A stretch of DNA of 64,000 bases from Euborellia annulipes (GCA_023213315.1 JAKCPI010014248.1:1-64000), one strand, 5' to 3'. Positions 46,617 through 57,598 are shown, counted from the first letter of the stretch. Translations and numbers: made by a program. Notes: generated by a model from the sequence alone, not told the origin.

Positions 46617-46806
46617 TAGACTAAGGGTGGCCCTAGTTTTCAGCAGGCGGACCAAATTTCAGAAAATAGTTCCTGTCAAGCCGTGCCTAATTTTTTTTTT
46701 GAAGACTCATGATGTAATATTCTTTTGGTGATATGTCCAATAAAGTTAAGATTTATGTTCATGTAGACTTAGCTTCGCGGGCCACATTCGGCTCAAAGGC
46801 CACTAA
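46617..46806. mobile_element. Probable hAT MITE relic
   Basis: CTAAGGGTGGCCCTAG and GGCTCAAAGGCCACTA, with GCGGACCAAATTT and GCGGGCCACATTCGGC inside, resemble the GGGTGGCC-ended hAT MITEs common in animals. No duplication is readable. Confidence 0.5.
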
Positions 46807-47454
46807 ATTTTTAAATGATTTAATTTTATATTTCTGTTACGAATATAATTACATTAAAAAAAAAATGAGAATAGTTTAGGGGCATGTAAAAACATATGTT
46901 TCAGCATGCGTTTTCTATACGATATCGATCGGTTCTTTGGATCGATTAAACTCCGGTTACCAGTGACAGCGCCTTATTCATATTATGGGGGCAGGAGAGT
47001 GACAAATTTGTAGACAGGAGAAAGACAGATTTTCTTTTATTTGTAATACAAAGATTTGTAAAATCGATAACTCAACATTTTCGGGAAGGGGAATGTAAAT
47101 AATATAGACTGGACCCCATCAAGACCTTAAAAACAAACAACAATTTAATCTCCAATATTTTGGATTTGAAAATAATAATAATCCGAATATATCGATCAAG
47201 AAGAGAATTTTTCTTTTTTCCAATTTTGTCTTAAAATTAACTCCTGTACAAAAATTAATGAATATACAAAATATTGTTGTGAGCCTTCTCAACAAAAAAA
47301 CAGAGAGAGAAAGAATTCGAAAAACAAAATTTGATATCTGGTTGGATAAAAAACACATGCAAAGTTTCCCATAGAAAAGTGCAAATTTAGCGTCAGGCTG
47401 TCTTTGCATGTGTATCACAGTTCCCACGGGAATGGGGGATTATGGTCTTGAAAA

Positions 47455-47600
47455 ATGTTATAAAAGGCCATCCCCCACTTCCTGGTGAGGATTCTCTCTC
47501 TCGTTCTCGTTAGTGCCGGACAATAAAGAACTTGAAAAGACATCACATCTATTATTTCTAAACCCGACAACTCCTGGAGGCAGGTAACCCAAAACAATAC
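47455..47600 (+). promoter_or_regulatory. TATA box and polyadenylation signal, possible solo LTR
   Basis: TTATAAAAGGCC at 47458-47469 is followed within 65 bases by ACAATAAAGAAC (47520-47531). A promoter and poly-A signal this close is the layout of a retrotransposon LTR. LTR edges (TG...CA with a 4-6 bp duplication) and a second LTR were not found, so this could be an unrelated promoter. Confidence 0.3.
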
Positions 47601-47692
47601 CAAATGAAATGAGTATTTTGAGATTTTGTATTTCACAAAACACTTATGTTAAAAAGTCGGTAAACTATGCAAAATAAATAAATGGAAAATTA

Positions 47693-48299
47693 AAAATCTG
47701 GTGTGACTGGCGCACAGCACACAACTTTCTCTTACCCTTCGATAAAAGAAAGTTGTGCACCGTGCTGGTCATACCAGATTTTTTGTATCGAGATATATTT
47801 AGTTGGTATTAGCACTTTAGTTCCAAAGTTAAGCACGCGATTATCCATAGATGGCGCTGATCTACGAATGCTTCTACATCAGTAAAGTGTACTTCAAACG
47901 ATTTCCACGAAAAATTTCACTGATATACTTTTTAAAGAGAATCTAACAAACAGTTCATTTATGAATTTTAAACAAAATCATTGCAGCGAATTTTGAGAAA
48001 ATCGAAAAAAAAACTGAAAAAGTACATCAGTAAAGTACTAGAACTTTATGGCCGACTTTGTTCAAAAGCTTATTTTCATCCCCTGGGAGGGTCCCTAACT
48101 TAAATATAACATTTCAACCTCGTAGCTCTTTTAGTTCCTGAGATTTTGTTCACAGACATCATGTGGCGAAAACCGCTTTTTTGGATTCAGGGGACCTTAA
48201 AAAGTGAAGATCCATCAAAATCTAGACATCGAATTTTTGACATGAATCTAATACTTTCTCTCTATATATTTCATATATAGGGTAAGAGAAAGTAAAAAG
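47693..48299 (+). mobile_element. Family A, full-length copy
   Basis: Hairpin at 47695-47780, body with AGTAAAGTGTACTTCAAACG and ACTGAAAAAGTACATCAG, terminus GGTAAGAGAAAGTAAAAAG. A unique 70-bp piece near 47810-47875 replaces the usual ATGGCAACC block. Confidence 0.8.
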
Positions 48300-49729
48300 T
48301 GAAGAAATGCATATCCAAATACGAGAAAGTAAAAATAACTCCCAGTAAAAAAAAAGCAAACCTGTGGGGTCGTAGGACGCCTGGCAGGAACGCAGTTCCT
48401 CACGACTTTTCTTCAACTCAGAATATAATTTAATAGAAATATTATTTAAATAGACGGAAAGCCTGCCTTCGGGTACGGAAAAAAATCTTCAAAAAATTAA
48501 TCATCCTTATTGATATTAAGATGATAATCTACAGGTTACGGATCTGAAGTTGCAACACAAGACATTACAAAATTACCAAAGAGGAGAAAAATGGGAAATA
48601 ATCTTACGCACAGTAGCAAGCACAAAGGGCCTAAGTGCTTGTCGGATCGAAAACTCAACTCTAAATTAGGTAAATTAAAATAAATTCATCCATTGTCTTT
48701 ACAATAACCGAATAATCGTTGATCGTTTAGTATTATTTTATTTTCTACCACTTTTCATGGCAGCTTTCTTTTTTTTCTAAATGATTTACTACATTCAAAG
48801 AATAATGATAATAACCTCTTAAAAAAGATGAATTTTATTACATTTACACTTGGATGTAAAAATAACTAAGAAATATTAGGTATTCTTCATTTTAATTAGA
48901 GGATATATTTTATACTCGGAGATTTTTACGAAAAAAAAAAAAAAATTAAACCAGCAGTGAAGAAGCATCATCCCTTAAATATGATAATCTCTATGAGTTT
49001 ATAAAATATATACATCAATTTGAAATACAGTTAAATGGCATAAATAAATTTTCGACTACGCCTGTGAATAAAAGCGCATATAAAATCAAACTTTAATTTT
49101 TAATAACTGACAGTCATTGATTAAACAAACTATGTTGCAAAAAAAAAAAAAAAATGGAAAAAAAAAGAGCGAGTTCGTTATTAAATACTATATTGCGAAA
49201 TGATGTATATATGCTAAATCTGCCACTCATTCAATGCATATTCATTTCAATAAGGATTTGTTTTCCATATGACTGCAAGTCAATGACTATTTTCAAAATT
49301 ATTTTCCCGAAAAATTGAATAAAGTGATCAATATTATTGGCTAGACTGGTTGGGGAAATGTAAATAGAGACAGTCAATATTAAAAGTTTGCTAATAGGTT
49401 AATAATTAATAGAGGCTTGTTTAAGCCTCACTGGACATAAATATGTGGATAAAAAAAAAAGAAATAAAATAAACAAAACTGTTTTAATCAAATAATATTT
49501 CTTTATTCCTAAGGGAAAAGATTGAATTTTTTTTCATCAATCTACCATAGGGTTCCAGAAAAAAGTCAATGATTGAGCTATAATATTCTACAAAAAAAAA
49601 AAGACAAGATAAATTTCTAGGAAAATAAATAAGCTGGGATGGTCAAATTAGGTGTTTTGGAGAAAATACCACCAGCATTTGTTTCCATAACTAACTAATT
49701 TAAGTAGATATTTGTCTTTGATATATATA
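48300..49729. other. Intronic low-copy interval
   Basis: A further family A terminus echo (CGAGAAAGTAAAAATAAC) at about 48321. Otherwise AT-rich with no recognised gene. Confidence 0.35.
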
Positions 49730-49835
49730 TGGCTCAGAGGTAGAGGATATGCTTCTGGTGCCAGAGATCGAGGGATCTAATCCCGTCCCAGGAGAAAAAA
49801 TTTATTTCAATTGACGGAGCTTAGGCCCCAAGCAA
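49730..49835 (+). repeat. SINE-2 head
   Basis: ATGGCTCAGAGGTAGAGG (A-box-like) and GGGATCTAATCCCGTCCC (B-box region), then AAATTTATTTCAATTG. The same head, reversed, is at 55110-55138 and 54710-54747. Confidence 0.65.
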
Positions 49836-50396
49836 GTCACTGGGAAGAATAAATTATTTTTATTTTGTAAATTTTATATGCCGCTCTAAAGTTTTTGACG
49901 CCTTAGGCAAAAAAAAGTCTCTACCTCCAAAAAAAAAAATAAATAAATAAAAATAGGTGTCTTCACTGAGAACGGCTTCTTAATCGATTTGTAAAAATAA
50001 ACAAGCTACTGTTATAGTTCAGCAGGTTTCCTCTATTGAAGATGCAATAATTTCTTCTTTGATAGTTTACTTCTTGATGGATAGTATATAGGAAAATTAA
50101 AGATGTATTGCTTGATAATAGAAGTTTATTGACGATAATGTACAAACGAGATTGGGATTCCTGAGTTAATTCTTGGGCTTATATAGCTCTAATGTCTATC
50201 TATGGTAGGGACAAATAAAAAGGTGATTTTCAGAATTGTCTTATTATATTTTACAAGTGGAAAAGCCCGCCGAAGGTGAGCAATTGCAAAATTTTAAAGT
50301 CTTAAATTTCTATCTCTGACTTAGTTTTAAAATTTCCCCTCCGGGTCCACTTCCTCTCACCCCTAGCCAATCAGCGTGAGAAGCGGCACATACACA

Positions 50397-50750
50397 CAGT
50401 GGCTTAGCGAAAGGGGGGACATCATGCCCCGGGCGCTACTCAGAAAGGGACGCCAAATGATCCGCAAAACAAAAAATTGCTGGATAATTTTTATTTTTAT
50501 TGTAATTGATTTCTGGAAAATATATTTTAAAGTGTAATATAATAATTTTGTATATTTTACATATAATATTTATCTTAAACGATATATTGACTGGCTAATG
50601 AACAGTCTATTTGAGCATCGATTGAAAAATTCCATCCTTTTCAAACAAGGCTCTATCTAGTTAATATTATATGGTTTTCGAATGGGTGGGGAGGGGGGGC
50701 GCTAAAAAGGTATTGTGCCCCGGGCGCGAGTTAAGCTCTCTACGCCACTG
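50397..50750. mobile_element. hAT-type MITE, target duplication CATACACA
   Basis: Ends CAGTGGCTTAGCGAAAGG and CTCTCTACGCCACTG; perfect 8-bp duplication at 50389-50396 and 50751-50758. Near both ends is a GCCCCGGGCGC block. Confidence 0.9.
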
Positions 50751-50782
50751 CATACACACAGGGACAGGAAGTCAATAGATAG

Positions 50783-51297
50783 TAGGGCTGGACGGTAAAC
50801 CGGTTTACCGGTAAAAACCGGTAAAAATTTTTTACCGAAAACGCGGTAACGAACCTCTAATTCGGTAAAAACCGGTTTTTTTTTCGAAAGTCGGTAAAAA
50901 CCTATTTTTTTCGGGCGGTAAAAAATTTTGGTTCGGCGAGAAAAAAAAATGTTCCGCGGCGGCAAACCAAATTGTGGTTCCGCGGCGGCAAATTTCTGTC
51001 CCGCGGGCGGCAAAAAATTGGCGTCTCTAAAAAAAAGGTAAAATATTTTTCCGGGCGGGGAAAAATTTTGGTTCCGCGAAAAAAAAAATGTTTCGGCAAA
51101 AATTGGCGTCTCTAAAAAAAAGGTAAAATATTTTTCCGGGCGGGGAAAAATTTTTTGGTTCCGCAAAAAAAAAAAATGTTCCGCGGCGGCAAACTTTGGT
51201 TCCGCGGGCGGTAAAAAATTTTTACCGACTTTCGAGAAAAACCGGTTTTTTTTCATTATCGAGGTCGGTAATGAAAATCCATTACCGTCCAGCCCTA
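50783..51297. mobile_element. hAT-type MITE, target duplication ATAGATAG
   Basis: Perfect 16-bp ends TAGGGCTGGACGGTAA / TTACCGTCCAGCCCTA and a perfect 8-bp duplication at 50775-50782 and 51298-51305. The interior is built of repeated GGTAAAAA, ACCGGTTTTT and GGTTCCGCGGCGGCAAA motifs. The 184-codon frame crossing it is an artefact of these repeats. Confidence 0.93.
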
Positions 51298-51410
51298 ATA
51301 GATAGCGCTTTATATATAGTAATAATAAATTGCAATTCAGTAGATCATATTGCTCTAGGAGGCTTCATTTGCTTTTGGTTCCCAGGTGGACATCCGATAT
51401 TAGTTGATGA

Positions 51411-51476
51411 CAGCGCACACGTGCTTATGAATAGTCCAGACCATTCCAGGTCTATTCCCAAGCACGTGTGCGCTGA
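51411..51476. repeat. Hairpin with E-box arms
   Basis: CAGCGCACACGTGCTT and AAGCACGTGTGCGCTG are perfectly inverted around a ~34-base centre that pairs further. Each arm has the E-box CACGTG. Confidence 0.8.
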
Positions 51477-52270
51477 CTAGTCTAGACACTACCTCAACAT
51501 TTATTTGATATGTATAGCTTTTTATTCTTAAGCAATTTTATATTTAAAATTTTATAATCAATCTTAATTTTTGTATATATTTCTCCTTATTTTGGAGCCA
51601 CAAAACTCCTACATTCATAATTTATTCTTAATACTGAGAATGAACGCCGTCTGGTCATTCAAAATATCTACAAAATAGTTGTATAAAGAAAATGAAACTT
51701 TGTTATAATGCTTGCCTCCCTATTAGCTTTGGAATTATGTAGCACTATCAAATTTTTTATTTCGTTTCTATTATTAATTTTATCTTTCCACAAATATAAT
51801 CATAGACAATAATCAAATTTGATTAATCATTTTAATCAAATTCAAAATCTCTTTAATCAAATTATAATTCTCTAATAAATTGGTTTTGGCATCTAAATTG
51901 ATAGTATTCTACATTTATACTATTATCATTATTAGTGATTGTGAATAGGGGAGATCGAGACACGTTTACTAACAGAGGCAAATTTACACAAACATTACAA
52001 TTTCTAAACTTAGCGCTCCATTGAACAAACTGGAAGGAGGCAGATGGTCCATTCATTTAGCTACTTCGCTCCATTTCTAATGAGATTTATATTAATTTCT
52101 AAACAATAATGCCAGCCGAAATATTTACAAATAAAATTTCGAGAGGACAACCCAGTGATATTTTTCTCTGAAACATCCTTCTGAGTAAATAAAAAAAAAA
52201 AAAATTAGGCACACGCGGGAGTCGAATCCACCTTCTCCTGTGGTTTACGCCCCCATAAGTGTTTTAACAT
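51477..52270. other. Intronic AT-rich interval
   Basis: A tRNA-like GCGGGAGTCGAATCCACC (reverse strand B box) lies near 52208-52226. Otherwise unassigned. Confidence 0.35.
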
Positions 52271-52570
52271 ATAAACTAAGCACCTCTTACGAGTTTAAGA
52301 TTTTCAGTCGACATATATAGTTGAGGAAAATCTTAAAATCGTAAGAGGTACAGTGGGCGCCACAAGTGCAAGTCTACTACTCGAGAGTGGAACCTTGAGC
52401 TTACAGTCAATATTTTTAAAATAAATAAATCATCTTTTTTTAATGCAACTGAAGGGGAAAAGCTACTTTTAAGATAAAACTTCATAAAACTAAGTATTTC
52501 GGTTGCCTGAGCTCAAAGCTCCATTTCCGAGAAGGACTGGCACTTGTGGCGCTCACTGTACTTAGTTTAT
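52271..52570. repeat. Hairpin interrupted by a MITE
   Basis: Left arm 52271-52305 (ATAAACTAAG, CACCTCTTACGA). Right arm 52326-52350 plus 52561-52570 (TCGTAAGAGGTA, CTTAGTTTAT). The right arm is split by the element at 52351-52558. Removing that element restores a ~35-bp stem. Confidence 0.8.
52351..52558. mobile_element. Tc1/mariner-type MITE inside a hairpin
   Basis: 208 bp; ends CAGTGGGCGCCACAAGTGC and GCACTTGTGGCGCTCACTG, with TA on both sides (52349-52350, 52559-52560). Confidence 0.85.
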
Positions 52571-52699
52571 AGGTACCAGACGTCCGGATTTCGTCGGGAC
52601 AGTCCAGATTTAGAGCACTTGTTCGATTTGACTTCCGCATGTGAGAAATGCCCGGATTTTACTAATATGAAGGAGGAAATGGCTAAGCTGAGGATTACG

Positions 52700-52890
52700 G
52701 AGTCCGAAGCCTCAACACGGCTCGGGTTCGAATCCATCTTGCCGTAAATAATTCAAACATCCTGCCGAAGTCTCCTCTTAGGGTAGGAAAGGGGGATAGC
52801 CCCACAGTCGTATGACAAAGGGCCTAATTGGCTTAAGTATGTTCCCTCTCAGGGAACGGCCACTTCAACCTATCCTAACCTACTAATATG
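52700..52890 (+). repeat. tRNA-like repeat with body
   Basis: GGCTCGGGTTCGAATCCATC is a good B box. Downstream is GGTAGGAAAGGGGG, GCCTAATTGGCTTAAG. An A box was not located at proper spacing. Probably another SINE. Confidence 0.4.
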
Positions 52891-53818
52891 AACCTAAAAC
52901 GTGGCCAACATGTTGAATTTTACTCCGCGAATTTTACTTACGCCGCCGTGCAAGTGTATTAAAAAAAAAATCAAGCTAAGTTTGATAATATTTTTACGTC
53001 TCAGGATAGCTAAAAACGCAGATTTTAGTGACTAATTTTCAAAAATTTTTCCATACCCCCATAAGGGTCGTCTGTCTGGATCCTTAGAATGTAATCACTT
53101 CTGATGTTGACAAGTATTTCAACGAGAACCAACGGTCCAAAGTTTAAATCTTACTGGCCTCTGGTAACCCTATTTATAGGTTAAACATACTGGAAGGAGG
53201 AGCGTAAACCACGGGATAACGTGGGTTTAACTCATTTAATAAAGATCGCGAAATTGATATTTTCTAATTACAAGGGAAATCTTTTACCATTTCAAACAAA
53301 TTCCTTATGAGTTATCCAGCAAAACCTTTGAGCTATCATAGCAGCATCAATGTAAATATTGTTATAATATAAGAATACAAAATAAAGTAAAAATAGTTGA
53401 TATCAAAATATATATTAATTTATAATGAAAAATAAATTCTATCCCTTAAATAATGAGGAAACCACTCAGGCCGTAACCCCCTCCCTCTCACTGTCTTGAG
53501 GCTTTGATATTTCCTAAGTTTATAGAATCCTGAGCCCTTGTTAGTAGGGATTAATTCGGTGGTTGTCAACCGTGATCCGCGGATCATCGGTCTTAAGTAT
53601 CTTATGCCATGAAATTTCCTTGTAATCAATAAAATCAGATTAGTGTTAATCTTAATAATAATTTCATCTCACGAATTACTTTTTTTTTAATAATTTTCAT
53701 CTATTTTTAATCTATTTTAATGAAATTGTATAAAAACATGATAATGTTTATTTATGAACTTAAAAAAAAATCAATTAAAGTGACAAAAGTAATTTTTAAT
53801 TTGAGTCTCTTACATTTT
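52891..53818. other. Intronic interval
   Basis: No gene. GGAGCGTAAACCACGGG (53201-53217) is the reverse of CTGTGGTTTACGCCCCC at 52236, so the region between may be a rearranged repeat. Confidence 0.35.
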
Positions 53819-54019
53819 TGACGTGACAACTAGGGTTTGGAAAAAACCGGAAAATTTTGAAAACCGGTTTTTCGGTTTTTCACAAAGCGGAAAACCGGTA
53901 AACCGGTTTTAAACCGGTTTTTTTTTTCAAATGTAAATCAAGGAAAAAAAAAATAAAAAAATACTCAAAGCAAAATTTTATAGAATTATTTTTTAAAAAC
54001 CGCGTCCCTGCCTGCCACT

Positions 54020-54190
54020 CCAAATGGCTTAAATAAAATCATCGGACTGCCTGGGATCCGAACCCAAAAAAAATTATTATTTTTTTTTTTTTTTTTTTTA
54101 ACACTCACACTTTTTTCTCATTCACTCTCACATTCACACACACATTCACACAGTCTTTTCGGCAACTTAGGCCATTTAAGACTTTTACGA
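54020..54190 (-). repeat. SINE-1 copy, reversed
   Basis: Head end GACTGCCTGGGATCCGAACCC, poly-T (A tail), then the (TG)-rich tail reversed (CACTCACACTTTTTTCTCAT) and CTTTTCGGCAACTTAGGCCA. The order is disturbed relative to 24314-24556, so two pieces may be joined. Confidence 0.6.
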
Positions 54191-54229
54191 TAACCGTTAT
54201 TTCATAATATATATTTATTTGGGGTGCAG

Positions 54230-54530
54230 GCAAAAAAAATTATTATTACTACTATTTCGATCCAGTGCTAGCTTGAGGATTTGTTTACATTCATAGAATA
54301 CAAAAAATACATAAATTTCTCTATACATTTCCTATGGGAGAAATCGTAACTTTATGAATTAATAACTCAAAAAATTGTAGGAATTTTGGGACCCGAGTAT
54401 TTTTCCTGGACTCTCCATAACGTCCTCTATAAGACTGCAAAATTTCGCTTTCAAAATTCCAACGGAAAGTTGGCCAAACAGAGCGAGACAGACGGACGGA
54501 TAGACCGACACTCCGCTATTATTATAAAGA
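54230..54530 (+). repeat. Family D block
   Basis: TGAGGATTTGTTTACATTCA, CATTTCCTATGGGAGAAATC, GTATTTTTCCTGGACTC and CAGACGGACGGATAGACCG recur at 55790-55915 and 56285-56505. Family not identified. Confidence 0.65.
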
Positions 54531-54591
54531 TCTATAGATTATTTAAGTACTAGAAAAAAGGAGAAAAAATATAAATAATCTATAATTTTTT

Positions 54592-55138
54592 TTTTTTTTA
54601 TTTGTCCAAGGTCTTTTTCGGCATCTAGGCCATTTAAATCCCATCCCTATTTATTTCAAATGATTGATAGCCAATTCAAATGAAATAAATTTTTCTCGCT
54701 TGGAACGGGAAGCGAACCCGAAACCCCAAGCTACTAGAAGCTATTGTCAGTAGCGTAGCCAGGATTTCTGCTTGGGGGGGGGGGGCCCAAAAGTTTTATA
54801 ACCCCCCCCCCCCTTTTTCCAAGAAGCTTAAAGTGGAGAAAATTTTTTTAGATAATATAATAATTATAAATAAAAACAAATAAAAAAATTTTTTTTTTTC
54901 TTGAAATAAAAAATAATTTTAATACAAAATTCCTAAATATGAGAGATTTTTTCAATTATTTATAAGTTTTTTGATAGATTTTAGAATTTATGAGAGTTAA
55001 CAAAATAATTATTAAAAAAAAAAGAAATCATTAGGGAAAACTATAGGTATTTTTTTGTTTTGGAGAAGGCTTTGGGGGGGCCCGGCCCCCCCCCCTGAAT
55101 ACGCCACTGGCTATTGTAATATCTTCTCTCTGAGCCAT
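54592..55138 (-). repeat. SINE-2, nearly complete, interrupted
   Basis: On the reverse strand: head CCATGGCTCAGAGAGAAGAT, B-box-like GGGTTCGCTTCCCG, AAATTTATTTCATTTG, then TAAATGGCCTAGATGCCGAA, AAAGACC and an A tail. The ATGGCC..TGCCGAAAAAGAC core is shared with SINE-1. A MITE at 54748-55109 splits the head. Confidence 0.75.
54748..55109. mobile_element. hAT-type MITE, target duplication GCTATTGT
   Basis: Ends CAGTAGCGTAGCCAGG and GAATACGCCACTG; perfect 8-bp duplication at 54740-54747 and 55110-55117, interrupting SINE-2. Poly-G and poly-C shoulders. It is the innermost of four nested insertions. Confidence 0.9.
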
Positions 55139-55789
55139 GGATCACGGGCTAATTTATAAATTTAAATACAAGTATTAATGAAGAAAAAATAAAAAAAAAA
55201 AACCGAATTCGGTTTTTCAGGAAAAACTCGGTTTCTCGGTTTTTGAAAATTAGCCAAAAAACCGGTATACCGGTTTCGGTTTCCACCGGTGTCCAAACCC
55301 TAGTGACAACATCTTACAATGCATGTGTGTATAGTGGGCGGGAAGGGAGGCATGCACGAAAAAGTTTTTTTTTCCCTTTTGAATTATTAGTTACTTTTTT
55401 TTTTAAGATTAAAAAATTAGAATTAGAAAGTGAAATATAGTAATAAAATTTTAAATGCTGTTGGAAATTATGAAAAAACCAGGGTAATGATAGTCATTTA
55501 GGGGGCCCCCACCCATGGATCCCCCGCAAGCTGCCTGCGGAGGACCCTTAATAATAAATATACATATCTGTCTAATAAGGTATTACCTTAAAAAAGTCAT
55601 CAGGAAATTTGTTGAAATAATATATTAATATTAAAAGAAAAAAAAGAAAATTTTAATTAAATAACAATTTTTATAATTTTTCATTTGAGAGATTTAATTG
55701 AAAAATTAGCTTTGAATTTTCATAAGGAGATTTAGAGTTCAATAGTTTCCTATTGCAAAATTCTGAATTTTAAAAAAATTTTTGAAGCA

Positions 55790-56505
55790 CACCTTCTGGG
55801 AATTTTGGGTCCTGAGTATTTTTCCTGGAGTGGACGTCCTCTATAGGAGAGAAAAATTTCATTTCAAATTCCAACGGGAAGTTGGACAAATAGACACACA
55901 GACACTCCGCTATTGCAGTGGCGGATTAATGCAATTTTGTCGGGGGGCGGTTTTTTTTTTTTTTTATTTAAGGACTTTGTCGGCATCTATGGCCATTTAG
56001 ACCCCTTTCCTATTTATTTAAATTGATTGGTAACAAATTCAATTGAAATTAAAGAGGGGAAATCATAATTTCTTTAGATTACTAGTTTTTATAACTGGTT
56101 GAATTTCTTCTCGGGGGAGAGGAATCGCCCCCCCCCGCCCCTGCGCTATTGAATATATATATATAGACTAGACGGGCCGCCAGCCTTCAGCGGGCTTCAC
56201 GTCTAGACAGAGCGGGCTTTGCGCCCCTGGACCCCCCCCCCCCGCCAGCTGGCCCGCGCGCCTTTTTTAATTATGAAAAGAAAAATTATATATTATTACT
56301 ATTCCAATGCAGGGCCTGCTTGAGTATTTGTTTACATTCATAAAATACATAAATATTTAGCTATACATTTCCTAGGGGAGAAATCGTAACTTTAGGAATT
56401 AATAACTCAAACCTGAGTACTTTTCCTGTACTCTTCTGTAAGACTGTAAAATTTCGTTTGAAAATTCCAATGGGAAGGTGGTCCAACAGAGACAGACGGA
56501 CATAT
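55790..56505 (+). repeat. Two family D blocks around a MITE
   Basis: 55790-55915 and 56285-56505 carry the family D landmarks (GAGTATTTTTCCTGGAG, GAGAAATCGTAACTTTAGGA, AGACAGACGGACATATAG). Between them are the MITE 55916-56143 and a GC-rich scrap (GACTAGACGGGCCGCCAG, 56166-56183). Confidence 0.6.
55916..56143. mobile_element. hAT-type MITE, target duplication CGCTATTG
   Basis: Ends CAGTGGCGGATTAATGC and CCGCCCCTG; perfect 8-bp duplication at 55908-55915 and 56144-56151. A SINE-2 tail (reverse, TCGGCATCTATGGCCATTTA) is inserted within it. Confidence 0.85.
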
Positions 56506-57045
56506 AGATTTCTTATTCTTTTATTTTTTGGAGAGGGAAGGCGGAGGGGGCAATAATTCGTCAAAACTAACATACTATTTCATTATTTTTATGTAAAAAT
56601 GAAATATGTATGAAACATATTAAAAAATCTATCCATGACATTTTAAGATCGAATTTTTTTCTTAATAAAAATAAAACGTTTTTAATAAAAGAGGCTTTTT
56701 TTTGTTGTTGTACTCTTTGGAATTCTTTCAGAAGACTCCATTTAATGGTCTAGAAAATTCTAACTTAAGATCGACACTTTTTACTTTTTTGTGAGGGGAA
56801 TTGAATCAGTTGGGATTATTTGGTTTACGCCTCTTTTGAATACAGAATAAGAATTTCAATTTTTAGAATAGGAACATTGTCAGAAAGAAATTGTTGAAGC
56901 TAAGTAGAAATTTTTTATTGGTTCAATGGTTCTTGAAATTGCTCTCTAACAAAGAGTTTATCCTAAGAATGTTAAGTTCTTCAGGGCCTATTATAAGAAC
57001 AAATAATTAATAAATGAAAAAAAGAACTAAATCCTTGCTGCAGTG
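56506..57045. other. Intronic AT-rich interval
   Basis: May include decayed hAT sequence upstream of the relic at 57093, but no frame is readable. Confidence 0.3.
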
Positions 57046-57092
57046 TTTCAGCGAGGGATAATCCCTCTCCCCTTGGCTGTGAAAAACCATCA

Positions 57093-57230
57093 AACGAGCG
57101 CTGCTACTTTGGTACATTAAGGAGGCTTAAAACATATTTAAGAAACATAATGGGCGAAAATCAACTCAACGGGCTTGCCAAGAGGGAATATGGGGTATTA
57201 AAATTATTGAAGAACTCACTACTTTTATAA
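57093..57230 (+). pseudogene. hAT transposase C-terminal (hATC) domain relic
   Basis: The frame reads NERCYFGTLRRLKTYLRNIM then GENQLNGLAKR and 14 more residues to a stop. This is the conserved dimerisation motif at the end of hAT transposases (ERSFSxLRRLKTYLRxTMGQxRLxGLAL type). A frame-shifted IIPLPLAVKN just upstream (57058 on) may be the preceding strand. The catalytic residues and zinc finger are absent, so it is a dead fragment. It is the only hAT protein trace in a window crowded with hAT MITEs, though nothing shows it is their source. Confidence 0.88.
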
Positions 57231-57598
57231 AAGCCGACCTAACATGAGAAAATAAATTAACTTTATTAGTTGGTCGGCTAGGGGTGGAAAATTAATTTGC
57301 CGCGCGGAACTAATTCTATCTAGGACATTGTCAATATTGATGTAATTAATATTTGTTAATCCACATCAACAAAAAAAAAAAAAAAATTGGTTCATGAATC
57401 TAATGAATAATGTTATGACCGGACATCCAAGTTCGTATTTGATTTGGTTCAATTAAAAAAAAATTTTATAAAAAACTATCAAAATTTATTTTGATTTTTA
57501 CTTTTTATAATTTGTTTTTAAATGGAGGAATTTCAATGTCAAAATGCCTAGGAGGTTAACTTTTCATTATAGTATAGTGATTCTAAAAAAAAAAAAAT

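Larger units (their letters stand above)
53831..55302. mobile_element. hAT-type element, 1.47 kb, target duplication GTGACAAC
   Basis: Ends TAGGGTTTGGAAAAAACCGG and CCGGTGTCCAAACCCTA; perfect 8-bp duplication at 53823-53830 and 55303-55310. Subterminal AACCGGTTTT repeats. Inside are SINE-1 (reverse, about 54020-54190), a family D block (54230-54530) and SINE-2 (reverse, 54592-55138), the last split by a further MITE. No transposase was found. Confidence 0.92.
53819..55360 (+). mobile_element. Satellite-bearing element, third copy, split
   Basis: TTTTTGACGTGACAAC (53815-53830) continues after the nested hAT element as GTGACAACATCTTACAATGCA and GGCATGCACGAAAAAGTTTT (to about 55360). These match the left end of 3921-5522 (TTTGACGTGACAACGTCTTA, GGCATGCACGAAAAAG). 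The tandem units are missing here. Confidence 0.75.

Noticed and set aside
50702..51256. 184-codon reverse open frame, the longest in the window
   Set aside because: It spans the repeat-built interior of the hAT MITE at 50783-51297; its F/P/R-rich protein is a translation of GGTAAAAACCGG and GGTTCCGCGG repeats.
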